NCBI GenBank assembly: GCA_017519415.1
Contig: JAFWSI010000043.1
Location: 1-34,573 of the forward strand
Direction: 5' to 3'
DNA: 34,573 nt
From: Ruminococcus sp.
GTDB taxonomy: Bacteria; Bacillota; Clostridia; Oscillospirales; Ruminococcaceae
This document shows, piece after piece, positions 7,285-13,634 of this stretch. Each line of letters opens with the position of its first letter. The stretch's first letter is position 1. Position numbers and translations under genes: made by a program. The notes below the pieces were generated by a model. It did no database searches. It was not told the DNA's origin and was given only the letters and a program-made list of their open reading frames with translations.

Positions 7285-8091
7285 TTACTGGTATTCTGAG
7301 TCTATACCGAAGTATTCCTCGAGAGTAAGACCTGTTTCGTGTATGATGTAGGCGAGGTCTGTGCCCACATAGCGGATATGCCATGATTCGTACTTATAGC
7401 CCGTTATGTCCTGCTTACCTCTCGGATAGCGCAGTATAAAGCCGAATTCGTGGCAGTGCTCCTCGAGCCATATCGCCTCGGGAGTTCCTATGAATGTATC
7501 GTCTATCTGATTGACGTCTATGGCAAGTCCCGACTGGTGCTCGGAGTGGCCGGGGCGTGCCGAGAAGGTATCGGCCTGTTCCTGACCGTTCCATTCAACA
7601 TAGTTGCTGTATATCTGAGCCTGATAATCGTAGGAGCGGAAGCCCGAGGAAAGGTATATGCTGAGCCCCTCCGCAGCCGCTGCTTCGGAAAGCTTGTAGA
7701 ACTGGGATTCGCACAGGGGATCAAGACCGGGATTGAAGTCTGACGGCAGGCTGTAGGTCTTGTTGGCAATGAGGGTGCCGTCAATGTATTTGAGCCCCTC
7801 TATATCGTACTGCTGAGGCTTTGGAGCATAGTCGGGATCTCCTTCGGCAGGAGCGTCTGCGGATATGGGGTGCTGAGTATTCTCCTGAACGCTTTCGGTC
7901 TGTTCCTCAGTAGCTGCTTCGGCAGTTGTTTCGTTTGCGGTTGTTCCGGCAGCTGTGGTTTCGGCAGCTGCTTCCGTAGTGGAAGCGGGTCCGGAAGAGC
8001 TGTTGACAGACTTGCCGACGGTATCGTTGCCGCAGGATGTACATGTGATAATTGCGGCAAGAGCCGCGGTTATGAATAAACTTCTTTTCAT
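7285..8091 (-). CDS. D-Ala-D-Ala carboxypeptidase lipoprotein, peptidase M15B (VanY-like)
   Basis: A protein of 268 residues. It opens with a lipoprotein signal ending in C-T-S-C, with Cys20 as the lipidation site, then a low-complexity Ala/Thr/Glu linker to about residue 85. The catalytic domain follows (about 95-268). Motifs are SSGFRSYDYQAQIY, the zinc-binding SEHQSGLAIDVN (His185, Asp192) and ESWHIRYVG (Glu235, His238). M15B enzymes cut the terminal D-Ala from peptidoglycan stem peptides. This one would act at the outer face of the membrane in wall turnover. No VanR/VanS/VanA/VanH-like genes lie nearby, so a glycopeptide-resistance role is not supported. The start has AGGAGG-like sequence upstream; the gene is monocistronic with its own promoter and terminator. 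Confidence 0.94.
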   Translation of the reverse strand: MKRSLFITAALAAIITCTSCGNDTVGKSVNSSSGPASTTEAAAETTAAGTTANETTAEAATEEQTESVQENTQHPISADAPAEGDPDYAPKPQQYDIEGLKYIDGTLIANKTYSLPSDFNPGLDPLCESQFYKLSEAAAAEGLSIYLSSGFRSYDYQAQIYSNYVEWNGQEQADTFSARPGHSEHQSGLAIDVNQIDDTFIGTPEAIWLEEHCHEFGFILRYPRGKQDITGYKYESWHIRYVGTDLAYIIHETGLTLEEYFGIDSEYQ

Positions 8092-8173
8092 TTTATCCTC
8101 CTTGAATATGGCAGACGCTGCATGACAAAGGTGTTCTTAAAAACGATATATGAAAGTATCCGTCTGCATTTCT

Positions 8174-8202
8174 ATTATAGCACATTCATTTTGTTATGGC
8201 AA
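8174..8202 (-). promoter_or_regulatory. Promoter of the VanY-like gene
   Basis: On the minus strand TTGCCA (8202-8197) and TATAAT (8179-8174) are separated by 17 bases. It fires towards the carboxypeptidase gene, about 85 bases away, back to back with the plus-strand promoter at 8224. Confidence 0.8.
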
Positions 8203-8223
8203 GTCTTTTCGTGTGGGGCAGTA

Positions 8224-8252
8224 TTGCAAAACAGGCACACATATGTTATAAT
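8224..8252 (+). promoter_or_regulatory. Promoter of the P-loop kinase-like gene
   Basis: TTGCAA (8224-8229) is followed after 17 bases by TATAAT (8247-8252). The leader contains a 7-bp hairpin, CCCGCAC (8266-8272) with GTGCGGG (8283-8289), 29 bases before the start codon. Confidence 0.8.
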
Positions 8253-8318
8253 GTCCGTAACCGCACCCGCACGAGCACAGCGGTGCGGGATTTACAAAGG
8301 TGATTGAGAGGCCGGATT

Positions 8319-8792
8319 ATGTCTAAGGTAATTATGCTATGCGGAAGATTATGCAGCGGCAAGACCACCTATGCCGCGAAGCTCCGCGGGGAAACGGGAG
8401 CTGTGATACTTTCGGTTGACGAGCTTATGCTCAGTATCCTCGGCGGCGATACGGGAGATATGCACAACGAATACGTGCGCCGCACGGAAAAATATCTTTT
8501 CGCCAAGGCAGCGGATATAGCCGCTGCGGGAGCTGATGTGATACTGGATCAGGGCTTCTGGACGAGAGCCGAGCGCAGCTTTGCAAGGAGCTTTTTTGCG
8601 GAAAGAGGGATAAGCTGCGAGCTGCATTACCTCACGGTGAGCGATGAGGAGTGGCTGAGGCGTATCGAAGAGCGCAACAAGGCGGTGGAAGCGGGAAAAA
8701 GCAGCGCCTATTACGTTGACGGCGGTCTTATGGAAAAATTCCGCTCTCTCTTTGAGCCTCCGGCAGAGGACGAAGCAGACAGGATAATATAA
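8319..8792 (+). CDS. P-loop AAA_33-type ATP-binding protein, kinase-like
   Basis: A protein of 157 residues. Walker A is G9-R-L-C-S-G-K-T-T17, and a conserved Asp (SVDELML) follows the first loop. A D-Q-G-F-W-T-R motif near residues 72-78 matches the second nucleotide-kinase signature, and the R-R-I-E-E-R-N lid helix follows. This is the layout of the AAA_33/zeta-like kinase family, which phosphorylates small molecules or nucleotide sugars; the substrate is not evident. No antitoxin-like gene precedes it, which argues against a zeta toxin pair. The ATG at 8319 is preferred over the in-frame TTG at 8304 because GAGAGG is correctly placed. It is transcribed alone and converges on the GNAT genes. 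Confidence 0.85.
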   Translation: MSKVIMLCGRLCSGKTTYAAKLRGETGAVILSVDELMLSILGGDTGDMHNEYVRRTEKYLFAKAADIAAAGADVILDQGFWTRAERSFARSFFAERGISCELHYLTVSDEEWLRRIEERNKAVEAGKSSAYYVDGGLMEKFRSLFEPPAEDEADRII

Positions 8793-8823
8793 AGCAGCGT
8801 ACCCTCGGGTACGCTGCTCTGCT
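8793..8823. terminator. Bidirectional terminator between convergent genes
   Basis: AGCAGCGTACCC (8793-8804) pairs perfectly with GGGTACGCTGCT (8807-8818). It starts right after the kinase-like gene stop and ends ten bases before the end of the convergent GNAT gene. On the minus strand TTTATATTAT follows; on the plus strand the T run is short. Confidence 0.8.
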
Positions 8824-8827
8824 TTAT

Positions 8828-9376
8828 TCAGTCCACGAATTCCATGGTGAAGAATTTTGAAAGGATGCTTCCCGCATAGTTTTTCATAAGTGTCTCGTAC
8901 TCCGAGGCTCTGACGTCGCCGCCTGTTCCGAGAATGTCGTAGGTCACTTTGCCCTCCCGCAGCTTCCGGCGCAGCTCGGTGAAGCCGTTCCGCAGATAGA
9001 AGCTTCTTCTGCTCAGCCTCTGTTCATAGTTTTCGGCGTTCTTGTCCAGCTGCTCTATGGCAAGGAAAAGCCTGCGCCCTTTATAAAGCTCTCCTGCGGC
9101 TTTGAGTATGGCGCTGCCTATGCCCTTCCCGCGCTGCTCCTCCGAAACCGCAAGGTAAAAGATATAGGAGAGATCGCGGTCATTGACGATATAGAGCATT
9201 CCTGCCCATTCTCCGTTGCAGCTTATGCTCCAGAAGTCCACTCCCTCTTTCTTTGCTTTCAGCACGAGCATCAGAAAGGGAGCTCTTTCCTCATCGGGAA
9301 AGGCTCTCATGTAGAGCTGCTTTATTTTGCGGAAATCCGGACTTCTTGGCTTTAATCTCGTGAAATTGATACTCAT
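8828..9376 (-). CDS. GNAT-family N-acetyltransferase
   Basis: A protein of 182 residues with the GNAT fold. The acetyl-CoA loop is LAVSEEQRGKGIGSAIL (QRGKGIG at 81-87), and a FYLRNGF motif marks the final strand. The acceptor substrate is not predictable. AAAGGAGG lies seven bases before the ATG. It follows another GNAT gene by 13 bases, so the two form a bicistronic unit, although they belong to different GNAT subgroups and share little sequence. Confidence 0.9.
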   Translation of the reverse strand: MSINFTRLKPRSPDFRKIKQLYMRAFPDEERAPFLMLVLKAKKEGVDFWSISCNGEWAGMLYIVNDRDLSYIFYLAVSEEQRGKGIGSAILKAAGELYKGRRLFLAIEQLDKNAENYEQRLSRRSFYLRNGFTELRRKLREGKVTYDILGTGGDVRASEYETLMKNYAGSILSKFFTMEFVD

Positions 9377-9389
9377 GGCGGACCTCCTT

Positions 9390-9932
9390 TCAGCTTCTTT
9401 CTATACAGTAGCACACCTCGCCGCGGGGCTCGATCCCCTGACAGCGGAAGCGCTCAACATTGTCGGTGATATGCATGGGCGATTTTTCGAGAACCCGTCC
9501 CGATCTGGTGTTTTCGGCACGGTGGTAGGCCTCGATACGGCGGAAACCGGAAGCTGCGAAAATATGTCCGATGACAGCTGCGAGAGCCTCGCCCGCGTAG
9601 CCGTTCCCCTGATATTTGCTGCCTATGCAGTATTCTACCTCGGCGGTGCACAGCTCATCGTATACACGGCAGAAGGCTATCTGACCTATATTCCTGCCGC
9701 TGCTCTTTTCGATAACTGCCCAGCGGTAGAAGCTTTCCGAGGAATAGCCTGCGATATAGCTCTCAAGGAGCTTTCCTGCCTCCGCGGCTGAGATATAGGC
9801 GGGCTCGCCGTATTCGTTCTGCACGGAGGGATCCGATACCCAGTTTTCCAGCATATCCTCAAGATCCTCCGGAAGAAACCTGCGCAGTATCAGTCTCGGT
9901 GTCGATATGGTATTTGTTCCGCAGTGCCGCAT
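9390..9932 (-). CDS. GNAT acetyltransferase, RimJ/RimL-like
   Basis: A protein of 180 residues. It starts with the RimJ/RimL-type strand T-P-R-L-I-L-R-R, and carries the acetyl-CoA motif YQGNGYAGEA (108-116) and a late N-T-R-S-G-R-V-L-E-K segment, which in this subgroup lies beside the cofactor. Such enzymes acetylate protein N-termini or small amines; the target here is unknown. AAGGAGG precedes the ATG by seven bases. First gene of the two-gene minus-strand unit. Confidence 0.9.
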   Translation of the reverse strand: MRHCGTNTISTPRLILRRFLPEDLEDMLENWVSDPSVQNEYGEPAYISAAEAGKLLESYIAGYSSESFYRWAVIEKSSGRNIGQIAFCRVYDELCTAEVEYCIGSKYQGNGYAGEALAAVIGHIFAASGFRRIEAYHRAENTRSGRVLEKSPMHITDNVERFRCQGIEPRGEVCYCIERS

Positions 9933-9981
9933 AGCTGAGCCTCCTTATGCTTCGGCGGATTCTTCCGCGTTTCATATAATA

Positions 9982-10010
9982 ATTATATCAGAAAAATGTT
10001 AACAATTCAA
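9982..10010 (-). promoter_or_regulatory. Promoter of the GNAT pair
   Basis: On the minus strand TTGAAT (10010-10005) is followed after 17 bases by TATAAT (9987-9982), about 50 bases upstream of the first GNAT start codon. Confidence 0.75.
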
Positions 10011-10067
10011 CCTGTGCCGCGGACATGGAAAATCAGGCAATTTTTTGCCGGGAGCCACAGAAAACTA

Positions 10068-10096
10068 TGGACATTATCCGCGGAATATGTTATTAT
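10068..10096 (+). promoter_or_regulatory. Promoter of the second sigma operon
   Basis: TGGACA (10068-10073) is followed after 17 bases by TATTAT (10091-10096), 89 bases before the sigma start codon. It resembles a housekeeping promoter, so at least basal expression need not depend on the ECF factor itself. Confidence 0.65.
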
Positions 10097-10185
10097 TAAT
10101 AATAAATGGATTTATACTAAGACAATCACCGCACAATTACGTCTAATATAGTGAAAGAATATTAAATCCGGAAAGGAGCCGATAA

Positions 10186-10740
10186 ATGGATAATGGTTCG
10201 ATCTATTATGACCGTTATCTTGCCGGTGATGATTCCGCGATGGGGGATATTGTCCGAGAATACAAGGACGGTCTCACTATGTTTCTCAATAGTTTTACCG
10301 AAAACATATTTGACGCAGAAGAGATAATGGAGGAAACTTTTTTCAAGCTTGCATACAAAAAGCCGAAGTTTTCTGGTAAAAGTTCTTTCAAAACATGGCT
10401 CTACACCATTGGCCGAAATATAGCAATCGATTATCTGCGAAAGAGATCGAAGCTTAAGTATTCGCCGCTTGAAGAAAGCGACACTCTTGCCGGAGATATG
10501 GATATTGAGGAAAACTATATAAAAGAGGAGCGGAAGGTCATCATTCATAAGGCTATCCAGAACCTGAAGCATGAATACCGTCAGGTCATTTGTCTGATCT
10601 ATCTTGAGGGATTTTCAAATGCCGAGGCTTCACTTATCATGAAAAAAAACAGCCGCCAGATAACAAATCTGCTTTATCAGGCGAAAAGATCTCTCAGAGA
10701 AGAACTCGAAAAGGAGGGGATAACGTATGCGGGATTATGA
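10186..10740 (+). CDS. ECF-type RNA polymerase sigma factor (second copy)
   Basis: A protein of 184 residues. Region 2 (about 20-88) contains FDAEEIMEETFFKLAYKKPK, then SSFKTWLYTIGRNIAIDYLRKR, a textbook ECF segment. Region 4 (about 120-178) contains AIQNLKHEYRQVICLIYLEG and the helix-turn-helix FSNAEASLIMKKNSRQITNLL. The ATG has AAAGGAG seven bases upstream. The last 14 bases overlap the next gene, a one-pass membrane protein with extracellular EF-hand-like repeats, so the two are translationally coupled and produced in fixed ratio, as is usual for sigma/anti-sigma pairs. It is only distantly similar to the sigma factor at 4526-4975, although their partner proteins are clear paralogues. Confidence 0.95.
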   Translation: MDNGSIYYDRYLAGDDSAMGDIVREYKDGLTMFLNSFTENIFDAEEIMEETFFKLAYKKPKFSGKSSFKTWLYTIGRNIAIDYLRKRSKLKYSPLEESDTLAGDMDIEENYIKEERKVIIHKAIQNLKHEYRQVICLIYLEGFSNAEASLIMKKNSRQITNLLYQAKRSLREELEKEGITYAGL

Positions 10741-12553
10741 TGAAGTAACAAATACTGTGCTCAGAAGACGTGACGAGCGTATAGCCGTTCATAAAAGGCG
10801 TATCGCCATTATGAGAAACAGCACGGTCGCTGCTTTGTCATTGTGCCTGGTCGCTGCGGTGGGGCTCAGGGTATGGAACAGAAAGCCTGCTGCCGATATA
10901 ATGCCTGCGGACAACGTTATCGTCTCTGTGGATACTACCGTGAATACCGTAGACCAGACGACAACTGCGGTAACCGGCAAGCCGGACGGCGGCAGAAAGA
11001 CTTCAGCGGCCGTTTCAGGCAGAACAGCGGGCGCTGTAACAACTGTGACATATTCGGATACAAAGGCTGCGGCAGTCCGGACATCATCCGCAGCAGGCGC
11101 AAACGTAAAGACAGGCATGACGACCGCTGTCAGAACAACGTCTGCGCGTAAAAGCGATACAGCTGTGACCACTTCCGTCAGCGGAGGCGGAAACAGCTAT
11201 ACTGAAAGCAAAGTGGACTATCCCAATAAGCTTGCTCACAGGGTGCTCAGATACAAGCCCGAACCAAACGGCAAGCCCTATATCGATTTCCCGAGGCGTC
11301 AGCTCTCTGCTAAGGAAAAGCAGCTGTTCGGCTCAATGGACAGCGGAGAGCTCCCTACCGATATTAATATGGACGGAAGATTCGACATCAGGGACTGCAT
11401 GGATATAATAGGCTATGAGTACGGCTATGAGACCTCTCCCGAGGTCGCGGAAAATATAATGAAGCATTACGACATCAACGGCGACGGAATAATATACGAG
11501 CCCGAGGGAGACTACCTTCTGAAGTATTATATAGTCAATCAGCTGACCTATGAGGACCTTCTGCCCGGGACCTATGCAGATATTGAAAAGGTAATGGGCG
11601 AGGGCGAATACGTTGAGAAACTTTCACCTGATCTTATCTACGATGACGTAATGCCTCTCGATCATAACAATCCCGACAGATACAAGGGCAAAAACGCTGA
11701 ACTGACCCAGGAGCAGTACATGGCAGGAAGAAAGCTGTCCGAGATACTTATAAACAAGTTAAAGTCGGATGCAAACGAGCTCAAGGCGTTCTATACCGTA
11801 TTTCTCAGATGCGCCCGCAATCAGGTCCTTGATCTGGACGTGAACAAGGACAATATCATCGATATAAAGGACTGGTATTTCCAGTACACCTGCTATCTGA
11901 CATACAGCTTCTGCGAATATCTTGACGACGAGCTTGTTGAGGAAAGCGCCCTTACACTGGGTCAGATCATGCAGAACTGCAAGAGGAATTATTCCGCATG
12001 GGAAAAGCTTACCGGTGCTAATGACGTTGCCGATTATGCTGCGTGGTACTGCTTCGAGACTGTGGATGTGAACGATAAGAGCATATTCACCGAGAAGTAT
12101 TACGATACCATTTGCAAGACGTACAGGAACAGATATATATGCAGTCTTCTTTCCCAGAAGTACAGTGAGGTATTCAAGTCCGTATCCGAGTTCACCTTCA
12201 ACAGCTATCCCTTTTTCAAGGCTGTTGAATACGGCCATGCCGTTGTGGCGGATTCAAACGGCGACGGAGTCCTCGATATATATGACAGCATGAATGCGGA
12301 TATATATTACAGGAACGTCCATGCTCTCTGTGCGTCGGACGAAAGGATCGTTTTACCGGAGAACGTTGAGAAGTTCTTCAGGGAGAACTGCGATCTGAAT
12401 AACAACGGCGTCAACGGAGATATGCACGACCTTATCATATATGAGCTTGCGGTATATGAATTCGCGGACGATCCCGTTACTATCGACGATCAGCGGAACA
12501 ATCATTATACAGAGCTCTATAACGCCTACGTGGAGCAGCTCAGAGGGGCGTGA
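10727..12553 (+). CDS. Transmembrane protein with EF-hand/dockerin-like repeats, probable anti-sigma partner
   Basis: A protein of 608 residues. A basic cytoplasmic tail (D-E-V-T-N-T-V-L-R-R-R-D-E) leads to one membrane helix at about 31-48, then a Thr/Ala/Ser-rich stretch (about 65-160) and a large extracellular region. Calcium-loop motifs occur in order: D-I-N-M-D-G-R-F-D, D-I-N-G-D-G-I-I, D-V-N-K-D-N-I-I-D, D-S-N-G-D-G-V-L-D and D-L-N-N-N-G-V. The last part aligns closely with the protein at 2495-4513: LPE-x-V, then N-C-D-x-N-x-N-G-x-x-G-D-x-x-D. Unlike that protein it has no terminal dockerin. AAGGAGGGG precedes the ATG, which lies inside the sigma gene. The position and topology suggest it restrains the sigma factor and senses something outside the cell; this is inference. 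Confidence 0.85.
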   Translation: MRDYDEVTNTVLRRRDERIAVHKRRIAIMRNSTVAALSLCLVAAVGLRVWNRKPAADIMPADNVIVSVDTTVNTVDQTTTAVTGKPDGGRKTSAAVSGRTAGAVTTVTYSDTKAAAVRTSSAAGANVKTGMTTAVRTTSARKSDTAVTTSVSGGGNSYTESKVDYPNKLAHRVLRYKPEPNGKPYIDFPRRQLSAKEKQLFGSMDSGELPTDINMDGRFDIRDCMDIIGYEYGYETSPEVAENIMKHYDINGDGIIYEPEGDYLLKYYIVNQLTYEDLLPGTYADIEKVMGEGEYVEKLSPDLIYDDVMPLDHNNPDRYKGKNAELTQEQYMAGRKLSEILINKLKSDANELKAFYTVFLRCARNQVLDLDVNKDNIIDIKDWYFQYTCYLTYSFCEYLDDELVEESALTLGQIMQNCKRNYSAWEKLTGANDVADYAAWYCFETVDVNDKSIFTEKYYDTICKTYRNRYICSLLSQKYSEVFKSVSEFTFNSYPFFKAVEYGHAVVADSNGDGVLDIYDSMNADIYYRNVHALCASDERIVLPENVEKFFRENCDLNNNGVNGDMHDLIIYELAVYEFADDPVTIDDQRNNHYTELYNAYVEQLRGA

Positions 12554-12650
12554 ATGTATGTATGAGGAACGGTGAGCGAATATCGTGCCCGCCGTACCAT
12601 AGATTAGGGTTTTTCTGATAGATATACCTTTTTATTTGTTTGTTTTATTT

Positions 12651-12680
12651 CCCGCACGGCTTATGTGCGGGATATTTTTG
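12651..12680 (+). terminator. Terminator after the second sigma operon
   Basis: CCCGCAC (12651-12657) pairs with GTGCGGG (12665-12671), followed by ATATTTTTG. It lies about 100 bases after the stop codon and just before the next promoter. Confidence 0.75.
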
Positions 12681-12712
12681 TATATACGGCGCGGAGTTTT
12701 TGCGGAAAAATG

Positions 12713-12740
12713 TTGACACCTGCCGATAATAGGGTATAAT
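12713..12740 (+). promoter_or_regulatory. Promoter of the lipoprotein/RTX gene pair
   Basis: A perfect TTGACA (12713-12718) and TATAAT (12735-12740) are separated by 16 bases. The lipoprotein start codon is 43 bases downstream of the -10 box. Confidence 0.85.
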
Positions 12741-12783
12741 AGTATTATAACGACTTTTAAACGCAGTAACGAAAGGAGCATAT

Positions 12784-13614
12784 ATGAAAAAAACAGTCTT
12801 GGCAATAGCGGTATCCTTGATCGCCTCGGCGTGTCTCTGGAGCTGCAAGGTGGCGGAAAGCGCACCTCCCGTACAGCATGAGGCGGAGGGCGGCGGTATT
12901 ATGGAGGAGCAGGAAAACGAGGAGCTCAGCGACTGGCAGAAAAAAGTCCTGAAAAAGAGGGGACTGCCTGAGGATTACAGCAAGCTAACCGCTTCCCAAA
13001 AGCTATCGGTAAAGCGCATATACGAAATGAAAAAGTACCTTGACGATAAATATGGCATGGAATTTGAATACGCGGGATATGTGGAGGGCGGACTGCTGGA
13101 AAAGGAGCAGTTCATGGCCTATCCAAAGGATCAGGGCACTGACGGCGGCAGGAACATTTACACCGTAACGGTGAATGAGGACGGGTCCTTTTCGGACAGC
13201 GCTTCCGATCCCGCGGTAAGAATCAGTCTGGAAAAGCTGCTCAACGACTATGTGACGGACTTTTTTGGCGAAGGAAAAGCGGTTGTCTTCGTTACGGGCT
13301 GTGAGAACGGCCCCGCAACTGCGGAGGACGTTGAAAAAGGCAGGCTCAGGGGCATAAGCTCGGTGAACGAGATACTCGTTTCGGGCGCGGACTGCGACAG
13401 TGAGAAGCTGAAGACCTTTGTGAAAGCGCTTTATGACTGGTGCGGAGAAAAAGAGCTCTGCGGCAGGAGCATAATAAGACTCTTCCCGGATACGGATATG
13501 AGCAAGGTTAATTCGGATAATTATACGGACTATTATCTGTCGGCCACAGAGAGATACGAGATATGTCTCAGCGCCGACGGATCGGACAATTACATCATCC
13601 CTGCGACAGACTAA
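12784..13614 (+). CDS. Lipoprotein of unknown function
   Basis: A protein of 276 residues. Its lipoprotein signal ends in L-W-S-C with Cys21 as the probable lipidated residue. A short acidic linker is followed by a helical, charged segment (W-Q-K-K-V-L-K-K-R-G-L-P) and then a mixed alpha/beta domain (about 80-276). I do not recognise the family. AAAGGAG precedes the ATG. The RTX lipase-like gene starts 20 bases after its stop without a promoter between, so both are probably made together; the lipoprotein could hold or assist its partner at the cell surface, but that is only suggested by position. Confidence 0.85.
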   Translation: MKKTVLAIAVSLIASACLWSCKVAESAPPVQHEAEGGGIMEEQENEELSDWQKKVLKKRGLPEDYSKLTASQKLSVKRIYEMKKYLDDKYGMEFEYAGYVEGGLLEKEQFMAYPKDQGTDGGRNIYTVTVNEDGSFSDSASDPAVRISLEKLLNDYVTDFFGEGKAVVFVTGCENGPATAEDVEKGRLRGISSVNEILVSGADCDSEKLKTFVKALYDWCGEKELCGRSIIRLFPDTDMSKVNSDNYTDYYLSATERYEICLSADGSDNYIIPATD

Positions 13615-13634
13615 CTAAAGAAGGAGCTATTATT

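Noticed and set aside
7285-8091. VanY-like gene considered as vancomycin resistance
   Set aside because: No vanR, vanS, vanH, vanA or vanX-like genes lie nearby; stand-alone M15B carboxypeptidases are common wall-turnover enzymes.
8319-8792. P-loop kinase-like protein considered as a zeta toxin
   Set aside because: No small antitoxin gene precedes it, and the protein is shorter than zeta toxins and fits a general AAA_33 kinase.
9327-9791. Plus-strand frame of 154 codons opposite the GNAT genes
   Set aside because: It is antisense to a clear RimJ/RimL-like acetyltransferase and has no supporting start site.
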